From: Terasakiispira papahanaumokuakeensis
GTDB taxonomy: Bacteria; Pseudomonadota; Gammaproteobacteria; Pseudomonadales; Halomonadaceae
NCBI RefSeq assembly: GCF_001709345.1
Contig: NZ_MDTQ01000001.1
Span: 2,018,584-2,082,583 of the forward strand
Direction: 5' to 3'
Length of the DNA: 64,000 nucleotides
The notes under the pieces are model-generated. The model was given only the letters and a program-made list of their open reading frames with translations, was not told where the DNA came from and did not search any database. A program made the position numbers and the translations under genes. This document shows, in pieces, positions 19,785 to 30,028 of this stretch. How positions within the stretch are numbered: the first letter of the stretch is position 1; each line of letters starts with the position of its first letter.

Positions 19785-20945
19785 ATGAACCAGTCTGACC
19801 CCAAGGTAGAGGCACAAACTGCCCGTAATGTCACCTTAGTGGGCGCAGCGCTGGATTCAGTACTCGGCCTCATTAAAATTGTGATTGGGCTCGTCGCTAA
19901 TTCGCAAGCGTTAATCGCCGATGGCATCCACTCGCTCTCAGACCTACTGACCGACGGCCTAGTACTGGCTGCTAATTATGTTGCACGCCAACGGCCTGAT
20001 CAAAACCACCCTTACGGTCATGATCGCTTTGAAACCTTGGGCACCATGCTATTAGGCACATTACTGGTCGCCGTCGCGGGGGGATTAATATGGGATAGTA
20101 TTGGGCGCTTGGGCCAACATCATCAGCTTGAAGCCGGTGCGATAGCCATTAGCGTCGCAATATTTTCAGTGCTCAGTAAAGAATGGATTTACCGGTACAC
20201 CCTTAAAGTAGCGGAAAAGCTCAATTCCCCTTTACTGAAAGCCAATGCCTGGCACAGCCGTAGCGATGCGTTATCGTCAGTCGTCGTCTTAATTGCACTG
20301 GTCGGCAATATGCTGGGATATCCCTGGTTTGATCAAGTCGGCACGCTGGTCATTGGTGGAATGGTCGCCCATATGGGGGCCAGTTTGGTGTGGGGGAGTC
20401 TCAGGGAACTGGTGGATACGGCGCTACCAGAAGCCGACACCCAAGCCATTCGAGAGCAGGCGATGCAGATAGAAGGCATTCGAGGCGTTCACCGTTTACG
20501 CACCCGGACCATGTCCGGACGCACGCTGTTAGATATCCACCTCCAAGTTGAACCTCATATTAGTGTATCCGAAGGCCACGAAATTGGTGTCTGGGTATCA
20601 CATCAGCTTCGCTCTCAGTTTGATGATATTACTGATGTCACCTTCCATATTGATCCAGAAGATGATACGGAAACCGATTCGCCCGACCCGACCCGAATGC
20701 GCCCATTACGCCCTGAAGTGATGACGCTACTGCAAGCCCGCTGGTCTTCAGATCAGATATGGTCAGGTATTGAACGCACCACATTACACTATATTAATGA
20801 GCGCATTGACGTTGATCTATTTTATTCCCGAACCCACCTGACTTGTGAAGAAATTGAAGAGGTACAGCAGCGCCTTCAGCAAGCCGTTCACGATTTGCCC
20901 TGGTTAGGGCAAATCAAGGTTTGGGTCGGCGCCCCTAATGCTTAA
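19785..20945 (+). CDS. Cation diffusion facilitator (CDF) metal efflux transporter
   Basis: Proton-coupled exporter of divalent metals (Zn, Fe, Mn or similar). Six-span N-terminal part with the two site-A pairs: ADGIHSLSDLLTDG (His and Asp of helix 2) and NAWHSRSDALSS (helix 5), plus the HPYGHDRFE loop. The cytosolic C-terminal domain begins near GIRGVHRLRTRTMSG and carries HLQVEPHISV. 386 aa compared with about 300 for FieF: the last 80 or so residues, after the acidic linker EDDTETDSPDPTRM, are an additional domain ending in LGQIKVWVGAP. AGGAG lies 7 bp before the ATG. Metal not deducible. Confidence 0.9.
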   Translation: MNQSDPKVEAQTARNVTLVGAALDSVLGLIKIVIGLVANSQALIADGIHSLSDLLTDGLVLAANYVARQRPDQNHPYGHDRFETLGTMLLGTLLVAVAGGLIWDSIGRLGQHHQLEAGAIAISVAIFSVLSKEWIYRYTLKVAEKLNSPLLKANAWHSRSDALSSVVVLIALVGNMLGYPWFDQVGTLVIGGMVAHMGASLVWGSLRELVDTALPEADTQAIREQAMQIEGIRGVHRLRTRTMSGRTLLDIHLQVEPHISVSEGHEIGVWVSHQLRSQFDDITDVTFHIDPEDDTETDSPDPTRMRPLRPEVMTLLQARWSSDQIWSGIERTTLHYINERIDVDLFYSRTHLTCEEIEEVQQRLQQAVHDLPWLGQIKVWVGAPNA

Positions 20946-20966
20946 GCGCCTGATCTCATGGCAATG

Positions 20967-22190
20967 CTAACCCGCCCCAGTTGAGACAAGTAAGTCCTGG
21001 GCCCAAACGCGCGCTTTCAAATAAAGGTGGTTCAGTTTATGCATCGCCGACATCTTAACGTGATGCAAATTCGCCTTTTCAAACTGTATCACCAGTAACA
21101 AGATGCGCCCCAGCTCTCCTTGATAGTTCAAAATGGCTTGGCAAGTTGTCTCACTTAGCCCACTGGCTTGAATCACCGCCGGTAAAGGACGGCCGGACAA
21201 GATATCCATCATTGAAAATAAACCGACCGTAAAAGCTTCATCTTCATCCAACTCGGCATAGCCACGCGCCAGTGAACGACACATAGCCGCTCGTGTAAGC
21301 GCTTGCGGAATCGCCAATTTAGCCACAGGCCGACTACTCGATAAAACCAGTGTCGTTAGCAGCTTTTTCAGCCGTTCATTGCCCATCATCGTCAGCGCAT
21401 CTTTTACAGCCGTAATGGATTTCTCCCGCCGTAGCGCTGATGAATTCACATATTGCAGTAACTTCAAGCATAAATCGGGCGATTGCAGTAACACGGGTTC
21501 CAGGTCAGCAGTGTCCGTATCTTCTCGACATAACAGCGACAACAACTTCAATTCAACACTTCGGTTCCCGGTTTTACTTTGCTGCGTTTCACTATGAATC
21601 TCTGGCTGAGCAACGTCCTGTCCTTGAAACCAACTGATGCCTGCGGCCTGACACTGCTCGAAATGCTTAATACTAGCCACATCCGTTGCCATCAAATGCA
21701 GCCCAAGCTGCTGCCAGCGAGTCAAATGGGCCTGATCCGGCAGTGCCTCTGCCGAACAGCAGATCATATCAACAGCGCTTTTTAAAACCGCATCATCCTC
21801 AAGCTCAGGTGTTTCCAGTACAGTTTCAGCGCTCACCACCAGGTGATAACCGGCTTCTCGGGCCACTTTAAAAGCTTCCAGCGCACGACTATCCAGCACT
21901 TCATCGGCCGACACATTTAACCAGATACGTTCGGCAGGCCCTGGTAATAAGTGAGGGCGCACCACCCATTGCAAAGGCGCACTCACGAAAACCAGACGAT
22001 CACCAACTAATGCATCCAAACCGATATCATAAAACACAGTATTAAGAATACGGGCCGTCGCGATAGTGTCATTATCGAGCTTAGCGTGTGCATCTTCGAC
22101 AGAATGACGATAATGAATTTCATCGGCAATATGCTGCCGACGCACATCACAAACTGGCTGTAATGCCGCACAGTAATGACTCTCACTCAT
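20967..22190 (-). CDS. EAL-HDOD domain signalling protein with degenerate EAL
   Basis: YuxH-type regulator: N-terminal EAL-like domain followed by an HDOD domain. The EAL signature at the start is replaced by EIHYRH, and the later acidic catalytic blocks are not conserved, so c-di-GMP hydrolysis is unlikely; binding or protein-protein signalling is more probable. The HDOD part (about residues 200-400) shows LLCREDTDTADLEPVLLQSPDL and a C-terminal helical bundle with TVGLFSMMDILSGRPL. Start moved to the ATG at 22190, which has GGGAG 6 bp upstream. Converges with the CDF gene, 21 bp apart. Confidence 0.85.
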   Translation of the reverse strand: MSESHYCAALQPVCDVRRQHIADEIHYRHSVEDAHAKLDNDTIATARILNTVFYDIGLDALVGDRLVFVSAPLQWVVRPHLLPGPAERIWLNVSADEVLDSRALEAFKVAREAGYHLVVSAETVLETPELEDDAVLKSAVDMICCSAEALPDQAHLTRWQQLGLHLMATDVASIKHFEQCQAAGISWFQGQDVAQPEIHSETQQSKTGNRSVELKLLSLLCREDTDTADLEPVLLQSPDLCLKLLQYVNSSALRREKSITAVKDALTMMGNERLKKLLTTLVLSSSRPVAKLAIPQALTRAAMCRSLARGYAELDEDEAFTVGLFSMMDILSGRPLPAVIQASGLSETTCQAILNYQGELGRILLLVIQFEKANLHHVKMSAMHKLNHLYLKARVWAQDLLVSTGAG

Positions 22191-22288
22191 GATGATCTCC
22201 CGACCCAAGCATTTTACAAGCTTAGTCGCACAATCAAGACTTTTAAATACTACTTTATCGCTCTTATCGCCTCTCCAAATTCAGACAT

Positions 22289-22340
22289 GACTCAATAACA
22301 CTGCTCAATGGCACGACTCAATAACACCCTTCAATATTGT
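22289..22340. repeat. Two imperfect 26-bp tandem repeats
   Basis: Units at 22289 and 22315 each start GACTCAATAACAC, with similar second halves (CTCAATGGCAC and TTCAATATTGT). They lie in the 240-bp gap between potI and the EAL-HDOD gene. Confidence 0.75.
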
Positions 22341-22377
22341 CGAATACGAATGCTTGGCCAACACCATATGCATCAAT

Positions 22378-22409
22378 AAAACAACAGCGAACTCTTGGCT
22401 CGCTGTTGT
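22378..22409 (-). terminator. Terminator of the polyamine transport operon
   Basis: Perfect 10-bp stem ACAACAGCGA/TCGCTGTTGT with a 9-nt loop, followed on the minus strand by TTTTATT. It lies 21 bp beyond the potI stop codon. Confidence 0.88.
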
Positions 22410-22429
22410 GATCACTCATAGGGCACAAG

Positions 22430-23272
22430 TCAAATATCCACTCGTAAGCGTTTACGCTCCGCTCTTCGACTGATATACCAAGCCAATAGCACAACAAGAG
22501 ATACCGTCAAAATAATCACCGTCGCCAATGCGTTGACATCAGGTGATACCCCTAACCGAGCAGATGAGAACACTTTCATCGGTAAGGTCGTGGCATTTGG
22601 CCCGGTCACAAAACTGGCGATCACCAAGTCATCCAATGACAATGTAAACGCCAGCAACCAAGCTGAGGCCAGTGCAGGCAAAATGATCGGTACTGTGATT
22701 AAAAAGAAAGCACGCAGAGGTGTCGCGCCTAGATCCAATGCGGCCTCTTCAATGGACTGATCCAATTCACGCAGTCTTGACGCCACGACAACGGTGACAT
22801 AAGCGCTGCAAAAAGTCGTATGTGCAATCCAAATCGTCACCATTCCTCGATCTGCCGGCCAACCAAATGAAGAGGCCATTTGTACAAACAGCAGTAGCAA
22901 TGACAACCCAATAATGACATCTGGCATCACCAGAGGGGCAGTGATCATGCCGGTAAACAAGGTTCGTCCTTTAAAACCACCGAAGCGTGTCATGATTAAA
23001 GCGGCCATAGTCCCAAGCAGTACAGCGGCTGAAGCAGTAAAAAAAGCAATCTGTAAGCTCGTCCAAATCGCATCTAACAGACTGTCATTGTGTAACAACT
23101 CGCCATACCACTTAAATGAAAAGCCGCCCCAAACCGTCACCAGTTTGGAGGCATTGAAGGAGTACAGCATCAAAATGACCATAGGGGCATACAAAAAGAC
23201 CAAGCCACCCCATAAAACAGTATTGGCAAAGCCTCCCTTACGCCACGTCTTATTTTCAGCAGGCTGGGTCAT
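22430..23272 (-). CDS. potI: Putrescine ABC transporter permease PotI
   Basis: Second membrane subunit of the PotFGHI importer. About 280 aa, six spans, with the ATPase-contact EAA loop SIEEAALDLGATPLRAFFLITVP. Start set at the ATG at 23272, which overlaps the potH stop (ATGA) and follows GGAGG; the upstream 34 codons are not part of the family. FSFKWYGELLHN and MTQPAENKTWRKGG are in line with PotI relatives. Last gene of the transport operon. Confidence 0.93.
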   Translation of the reverse strand: MTQPAENKTWRKGGFANTVLWGGLVFLYAPMVILMLYSFNASKLVTVWGGFSFKWYGELLHNDSLLDAIWTSLQIAFFTASAAVLLGTMAALIMTRFGGFKGRTLFTGMITAPLVMPDVIIGLSLLLLFVQMASSFGWPADRGMVTIWIAHTTFCSAYVTVVVASRLRELDQSIEEAALDLGATPLRAFFLITVPIILPALASAWLLAFTLSLDDLVIASFVTGPNATTLPMKVFSSARLGVSPDVNALATVIILTVSLVVLLAWYISRRAERKRLRVDI

Positions 23273-24171
23273 GAGGAGGCCTCCAGACTTTTGGATTGAT
23301 ACCGATGAAACAGCATGATAGGAATCAATAGAATGACCAGCATAATAATCGCCAATGCCGACGCCACAGGCCAATCACGGTTACCGAAAAACTCTGCCCA
23401 CAAGACGGTGCCAATCATCAACGTATCAGGGCCACCCAGTAACTCGGGAATGACAAACTCGCCCACTACCGGAATAAACACCAACATAGAGCCAGCAATA
23501 ATGCCGTTTTTAGATAAGGGTAACGTGACACGCCAAAACGCAGTAAAACGCCGCGCCCCAAGATCAGAAGCAGCTTCTAGCAATGTTGAATCCAGCTTCA
23601 CTAAATTGGCATACAGCGGCAAGATCATAAAAGGAAGATAGGCATACACAATACCCACATAAACCGCAAAATTGGTATTGAGCATCTGAATGGGCTCATC
23701 GATTAATCCCATTGCCTGCAACAACCCATTAATAACGCCTTCGTTGCTGAGAATCCCCATCCAGGCATAAATCCGGATCAAAAAAGAAGTCCAAGAAGGC
23801 AGCATGACCAAAAGCAACAGCACGGTCTGATTTTTCTGTGGCGCTTGAGCAATGGCATAAGCCATTGGATAACCGAGCAACAACGTCAAGATTGTTGCAA
23901 AAAATGCCATTTTGATTGACCCCCAATAAGCCAAGTAATACAGGGGATCATCCAAAAGGAAAGAGTAGTTGCCCAAATTGAGCAAAATTTTCAGTTGCTG
24001 GTCGGCGTAGCTGAAAACCGCTTCATAAGGCGGTACGGAAAAGGCGGCGGTGGATACACTGATCATCAACACAATGGCAAATGGCAGTGCAAAGAACAAC
24101 AATAGCCACGTATAGGGGGCTGCAATCAACCAAAAGCGCCCGGTCATGAGTTGGCGAATCAGACTGATCAT
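23269..24171 (-). CDS. potH: Putrescine ABC transporter permease PotH
   Basis: First membrane subunit of PotFGHI, 300 aa, six predicted spans, EAA loop LLEAASDLGARRFTAFWRVTLPLS. PELLGGPDTLMIGTVLWAEFFGNRDWP before the last span is typical of PotB/PotH (first 20 residues quoted pattern: PELLGGPDTLMIGTVLW). Start at the ATG at 24171 overlaps the potG stop as ATGA, so translation is coupled; the earlier in-frame start is ignored. Its own stop overlaps the potI start in the same manner. Confidence 0.93.
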   Translation of the reverse strand: MISLIRQLMTGRFWLIAAPYTWLLLFFALPFAIVLMISVSTAAFSVPPYEAVFSYADQQLKILLNLGNYSFLLDDPLYYLAYWGSIKMAFFATILTLLLGYPMAYAIAQAPQKNQTVLLLLVMLPSWTSFLIRIYAWMGILSNEGVINGLLQAMGLIDEPIQMLNTNFAVYVGIVYAYLPFMILPLYANLVKLDSTLLEAASDLGARRFTAFWRVTLPLSKNGIIAGSMLVFIPVVGEFVIPELLGGPDTLMIGTVLWAEFFGNRDWPVASALAIIMLVILLIPIMLFHRYQSKSLEASS

Positions 24172-25307
24172 AAGCGCAGCACCACAGCAGAATTGGCATC
24201 CCAACTGATAAAGACTTGGTCATCCCAGGTTGGACGCTCTCCACGTCGCTCACTATTCACCATGCTCACCTGGACAATACGCCCATTACTGAGCTGAACA
24301 TAGTAGACAGAAATCCCTCCTAAGTAGGCGATGTCATGCACGACACCTTTGGACCAATTATATTCACCCTCGGGCTGAGTCGTATCCAGAAACGTTTTCT
24401 CAGGCCTCACCGCCACCCAAACAAGGGGATCATCCACTGACGTACTAATACCGTGGTCAATATAGATGGATTGATCGAGCTCAGGTGCTTCAATAATGGC
24501 ATGGTCAGACTCATCCACCACAACCGTCCCTTCAAACACATTGACCGAGCCAACGAACTCAGCCACCATGCGGCTTTTAGGGCTCTCATAAATATCCATA
24601 GGCGTGCCAACCTGAGCAATCCAGCCTTCATCCATAATCGCAATACGTTGCGCCATCGTCATGGCCTCTTCCTGATCATGGGTAACCATGATGCAAGTGA
24701 CGCCAACTCGCTCAAGAATCTCCACCACCTCAAGCTGCATACGTGTACGTAACTTTTTATCCAAAGCGCCCATGGGCTCATCTAACAATAATAATTTAGG
24801 GCGCTTAGCCAGGGAGCGCGCCAAAGCAACACGCTGTCGTTGCCCTCCAGATAGCTGATGGGGTTTTCGCTTGGCGTAACGCGCCATATCAACCAGTTTC
24901 AGCATCTCCTGAACTCGGACATCAATGTCTACTCGGGGCAAACCATCCTGCTTCAAACCAAAGGCAATATTCTGCGCCACCGTCATATGGGGAAACAGCG
25001 CATAAGACTGGAACATCATGTTGATAGGGCGCGCATAGGGCGGCAAATCGGTGATATCCACACCATCAAGCCAAATGCGCCCTTCTGACGGCTTCTCGAA
25101 TCCCGCCAACATGCGCAATAAAGTGGATTTACCCGAGCCAGAGCCCCCTAATAAGGCAAATATTTCGCCTGGCATCACATCTAATGTAACGTCATCCACT
25201 GCACGGGTGTCATCAAAGACCTTACTCACGCGCTGAATCTGAATCAGAGGGGCAGCGGGCGGGGAAGACACTTTTACAGCACGATCAGTCACGGCAGTCT
25301 CAGCCAT
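24168..25307 (-). CDS. potG: Putrescine ABC transporter ATPase PotG
   Basis: Energises PotHI. 379 aa. Walker A GGSGSGKST, Q-loop MMFQSYALFPHMTV, signature LSGGQRQRVALARSLA, Walker B LLLLDEPMGALD and switch His in VTHDQEEAMTMA. The C-terminal TOBE-type regulatory domain starts after EFVGSVNVFEG. The N-terminus carries an extra 20 or so residues before the domain, as in PotG. Start at 25307 has AGGAGAAGG upstream. Preceded by a 257-bp gap to potF that holds a three-copy repeat. Confidence 0.95.
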   Translation of the reverse strand: MAETAVTDRAVKVSSPPAAPLIQIQRVSKVFDDTRAVDDVTLDVMPGEIFALLGGSGSGKSTLLRMLAGFEKPSEGRIWLDGVDITDLPPYARPINMMFQSYALFPHMTVAQNIAFGLKQDGLPRVDIDVRVQEMLKLVDMARYAKRKPHQLSGGQRQRVALARSLAKRPKLLLLDEPMGALDKKLRTRMQLEVVEILERVGVTCIMVTHDQEEAMTMAQRIAIMDEGWIAQVGTPMDIYESPKSRMVAEFVGSVNVFEGTVVVDESDHAIIEAPELDQSIYIDHGISTSVDDPLVWVAVRPEKTFLDTTQPEGEYNWSKGVVHDIAYLGGISVYYVQLSNGRIVQVSMVNSERRGERPTWDDQVFISWDANSAVVLRL

Positions 25308-25389
25308 TAACCTTCTCCTCAGACAGGTGCAACAAGTGACTTAAGCAAGGGCAGAAACATCATCACAACAGTGAGTTCAACGCCACGAC

Positions 25390-25437
25390 GTTAAAACACT
25401 ACAGCGTTAAAACACCACAAAGTTAAAACGCCATGGC
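25390..25437. repeat. Three 16-bp tandem repeats in the potF-potG gap
   Basis: Units at 25390, 25406 and 25422 each begin GTTAAAAC; the first two share GTTAAAACACTACA-like sequence with a few changes. Situated between potF (upstream on the minus strand) and potG. Confidence 0.8.
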
Positions 25438-25564
25438 CTCACAAAACACCATCAAATCCGAAAGACTCAAAGCACTTGCGTCAACAACACTTGCTGCCAT
25501 TAAAACAGGCATCCAGAAACGCACAGGAGATGTCCTATGCGCTCGTCTCAATGCGCGCGATCAA

Positions 25565-26725
<1,161 letters not shown>

Positions 26726-26729
26726 CTAA

Positions 26730-26747
26730 AACGCTTTATTAAGCGTT
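26730..26747. promoter_or_regulatory. Palindrome upstream of potF, possible operator
   Basis: AACGCTT-TATT-AAGCGTT, perfect 7-bp arms, 44 bp upstream of the potF start. No T run, so not a terminator. Could bind a dimeric regulator or form an mRNA hairpin. Purely a sequence observation. Confidence 0.45.
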
Positions 26748-26925
26748 AGTTATTGGTTATGAACTCAACTCTAGATTGCTTACCCTGATTTATTGTTATC
26801 ATCACCATGCTGCTTAACAGCATCAGTACATCTTTGACCCACATTCAGCACCTGCTTGGCGATCCACACATGCACGGACCTAAACTGAACCACAGGGCTG
26901 AAAACATAGCGTGATGAGCCACCCA

Positions 26926-28296
26926 TCACCGCTCTGAACTTAATGCCTCCCACGTCATATCTAAAGCTTGACGTGCTTTCGTGACCAACTCATCAATTTG
27001 CTCAGTGGTAATGACCAATGGCGGCGCAATGATCATCGTGTCGCCAACAGCTCTCATCACCAACCCAGCTTCAACGGCATAATCACGACAACGTTCGCCC
27101 ACTTTGAGCGATTCAGCAAAACGCTCGCGTGTTTCACGGTGACGAACCAGCTCCAAAGCCCCCATTAGCCCCAGTGACCGAGCCTCTCCCACTAAGGGAT
27201 GATCTGCCAATGTCAACCAAGCTTGAGCCAAGTATGGCGCCGCAACATCACGAACATACTCAGGAATCTTTTCCTCTTTTAAAATGCGCAAGTTTTCCAA
27301 TGCGGCGGCAGCCGCAACAGGGTGCCCAGAATAAGTATACCCATGGAAAAACTCACCACCGGCCGCTAAAACCTCAGCGACTTTATCCGCCACAATCACA
27401 CCACCCATCGGCAAATAACCAGACGTCATGCCTTTAGCAATCGGCATCAGATCCGGTGTCAGATCATAGTATTGGCAACCGAACCATTCGCCGGTGCGAC
27501 CAAAACCACAAATCACCTCATCCACTACCAGTAAGATGTCGTATTGCGCCAAAATCCGTTTTACCTCGGGCCAATAACTCGCCGGCGGGATAATGACCCC
27601 GCCAGCGCCTTGAACCGGCTCGGCCATAAAAGCCGCGACTTTATCGGGGCCAACCGCCTGAATGCGCGCTTCCAGGGCTTGCGCCGCTTTCAAACCAAGC
27701 TCATCAGCAGACAAAGCTCCGCCTTCGCCAAACCAATAAGGCTGTGCGATATGCTCAATGCCTGGAATCGGTAACCCTCCTTGGCGGTGCATCGGCTTCA
27801 TGCCCCCAAGACTGGCAGCCGCTACAGTGGAACCATGATAGGCATTCTCTCGAGTGATCATGACTTGCTTCTCGGGCTGTCCTTTTAGCGCCCAATAGTG
27901 ACGAACCATCCGCAGTACCGTGTCATTGGATTCTGATCCTGATCCGGTGAAAAACACATGGTTCATCCCTTCAGGTGCCAACGTTGCCAGTTCATGCGCA
28001 AGCTCGACAGCCGGTGGGTGAGTACACTGGAAGAAGCTGTTATAGAAAGGCAATGTCTGCATTTGTTCATAGACCGCATCAGCGATGCTCTTGCGGCCGT
28101 ATCCCACATTCACACACCAAAGACCAGCCATGCCATCAAGAATCTTCTGACCGGCAGTATCTTCGATATAAACGCCATCCGCCCGTTCAATAATCCGTGT
28201 ACCTTTCGCTCCCAGATCATTGTGATCCGTAAAAGGGTGCATAAAATGCGCATGATCCAGTTGCTGTAATCGGCTGGTTTCAATCTCTGCTGACAT
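26926..28296 (-). CDS. spuC: Putrescine-pyruvate aminotransferase, SpuC-like class III
   Basis: PLP-dependent transfer of an amino group from putrescine (or a related omega-amine) to pyruvate. 456 aa. Class III features: FFTGSGSESNDTVLRMVR, AYHGSTVAA, AEPVQGAGGVIIPP, VVDEVICGFGRTGEWFGCQ with the PLP-ring Asp, the Schiff-base Lys in PIAKGMTSGYLPMGG, and FFHGYTYSGHPVAAAAALEN. Good AAGGAGAGA ribosome site. Sits 64 bp after the glutamine-synthetase-like gene and before potFGHI, the same set as the Pseudomonas spu locus, which supports the polyamine role. Confidence 0.9.
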   Translation of the reverse strand: MSAEIETSRLQQLDHAHFMHPFTDHNDLGAKGTRIIERADGVYIEDTAGQKILDGMAGLWCVNVGYGRKSIADAVYEQMQTLPFYNSFFQCTHPPAVELAHELATLAPEGMNHVFFTGSGSESNDTVLRMVRHYWALKGQPEKQVMITRENAYHGSTVAAASLGGMKPMHRQGGLPIPGIEHIAQPYWFGEGGALSADELGLKAAQALEARIQAVGPDKVAAFMAEPVQGAGGVIIPPASYWPEVKRILAQYDILLVVDEVICGFGRTGEWFGCQYYDLTPDLMPIAKGMTSGYLPMGGVIVADKVAEVLAAGGEFFHGYTYSGHPVAAAAALENLRILKEEKIPEYVRDVAAPYLAQAWLTLADHPLVGEARSLGLMGALELVRHRETRERFAESLKVGERCRDYAVEAGLVMRAVGDTMIIAPPLVITTEQIDELVTKARQALDMTWEALSSER

Positions 28297-28360
28297 TGAT
28301 CTCTCCTTCTGGGCGCCCAGCCCTCAAATCGACGATATACTCATCTAGTCATGCCGGAAC

Positions 28361-29770
28361 TCATACAGACAGTAATAAGAATTCACGTTCCCAGGAGCTA
28401 ATCACCTGTTTAAAGTTTTCGTTTTCAACACGCTTCACTGCAACATATCCACTGAGAAAAGACTCGCCCAGATACTGTTTAAGCATTCTGCTTTGTTGCA
28501 TCTCCTCAAGCGCAGTTTCCAAAGTCACAGGCAACTTCAAATTACGCCGTTCAAAAGCCCGTCCCTGGATCGGCGCCGAAGGATTAACCCCTTCAATCAT
28601 GCCGACATAGCCACATAACAAACTGCTGGCAATCGCCAGATAAGGATTAGCATCAGCGCCCGGCAAGCGATTCTCAACCCGTCGATTTTGCGGGTCAGAA
28701 TTAGGCACACGTAAGCCACAAGTACGGTTCTCTTCGCCCCATTCAACATTCACTGGAGCCGAGGTATCGGGAAGAAAACGTCGAAAAGAATTCACATTAG
28801 GTGCAATTAGTGGCAAAGCTTCAGACATATATTTTTGTAAGCCGCCAATATGGTGGAGAAATAGCGAACTCATACTGCCATCAGGTTGCGAAAAAACACT
28901 CTGCCCACTGCTGATATCAATGACGCTCTGATGCAAATGCATCGCACTGCCGGGTTCATTGGTAATGGGTTTCGCCATAAACGTAGCGGTCACGCCATGC
29001 TTTAAAGCCACTTCGCGCAAAGTACGTTTAAATAGGAAGATTTGATCAGCCAATGACAAGGGAGCACCATGACGGAAATTAATTTCCATCTGAGCCGTCC
29101 CTTCTTCATGGATCAACGTATCAAGATCCAACTCTTGTGCTTCACACCAGTCATACATGTCTTCGAACAATGGATCGAACTCATTGGCCGCATCAATAGA
29201 AAAAGACTGGCGACCCGTTTCCTGGCGCCCCGAACGCCCAACGGGCGGAATTAAAGGCAAATCGGGATCGGTACTGCGTGTGGTCAAGTAGAACTCCATC
29301 TCAGGAGCGACCAAAGGACGCCACCCTTGAGATTCATACAAGCTCAATACTTTCTTCAACACATTGCGCGGCGATAATGCAATCGGATTGCCCATACGAT
29401 CATAGGTGTCATGAATCACTTGCGCAGTGGCTTCCTGCGCCCATGGCACAATATGAGCCGCATCTGGATCAGGGATACAGAGCATGTCTATATCTGCCGG
29501 ATCTAGCAGCGCATAATAGACATCATCGTCAACGTAATCCCCCGTCACGGTCTGCAACAGCACGCTCTCAGGTAATCGCATACCACGTTCGGCAATAAAC
29601 TTACTGACCGGGGCAATTTTGCCTCGAGCAATACCGGTGATATCACTGACGACACATTCAACCTCAGTGATCTGGCGTGCTTCTAGCCACTTAGCCAAGC
29701 GATCCATCGTATGATCAGCGACTTCTCGATCTAACACTGCCGACCCTTTAGCGGGTTGCCGACTTTGCAT
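28361..29770 (-). CDS. puuA: Glutamine-synthetase-family gamma-glutamylputrescine synthetase
   Basis: Ligates glutamate to putrescine (ATP-dependent), opening its catabolism. 469 aa. GS N-terminal block VSDITGIARGKIAP, catalytic EMEFYLTTRS, AQMEINFRHG, NEPGSAMHLHQS and a C-terminal block NRRVENRLPGADANPYLAIA. Glu/His metal positions are kept. Start changed from a GTG at 29800 to the ATG at 29770, with GAGG 5 bp upstream. It heads the run that continues with spuC and potFGHI. Other GS-like enzymes of amine catabolism (SpuI/SpuB) are possible. Confidence 0.85.
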   Translation of the reverse strand: MQSRQPAKGSAVLDREVADHTMDRLAKWLEARQITEVECVVSDITGIARGKIAPVSKFIAERGMRLPESVLLQTVTGDYVDDDVYYALLDPADIDMLCIPDPDAAHIVPWAQEATAQVIHDTYDRMGNPIALSPRNVLKKVLSLYESQGWRPLVAPEMEFYLTTRSTDPDLPLIPPVGRSGRQETGRQSFSIDAANEFDPLFEDMYDWCEAQELDLDTLIHEEGTAQMEINFRHGAPLSLADQIFLFKRTLREVALKHGVTATFMAKPITNEPGSAMHLHQSVIDISSGQSVFSQPDGSMSSLFLHHIGGLQKYMSEALPLIAPNVNSFRRFLPDTSAPVNVEWGEENRTCGLRVPNSDPQNRRVENRLPGADANPYLAIASSLLCGYVGMIEGVNPSAPIQGRAFERRNLKLPVTLETALEEMQQSRMLKQYLGESFLSGYVAVKRVENENFKQVISSWEREFLLLSV

Positions 29771-30028
29771 AACAGCCTCGATTTTTGTTCGTTTTTTCAC
29801 ACACTACAAGCAAATCCTTATTGGCGCAATGCTTCTTAAAAAAGAGGCTAAATCACATTATTCAACACCGTAAAAAAACATCATCACCACCTATTCAAAA
29901 GGATTTAACAGTAGAAACAAGCTTTATTTCGTCGAGATCAACAGCGCTGATGTTTGACTTTATTGCGCGTTTGAATTTCACTGACAGAGCCAACACGGCG
30001 ATCGATATTTTTTACAAAGGAAATAGCC
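29771..30028. promoter_or_regulatory. Divergent promoter region of two glutamine-synthetase-like genes
   Basis: 258 bp between the two head-to-head polyamine genes; both promoters, and the site of any polyamine-responsive regulator, must lie here. I find no confident sigma-54 or regulator box. Confidence 0.5.

Noticed and set aside
29800-29850. Sigma-54-like TTGGCGC sequence between the two synthetase genes
   Set aside because: The -12 element (TTGCW) is missing at the required spacing.
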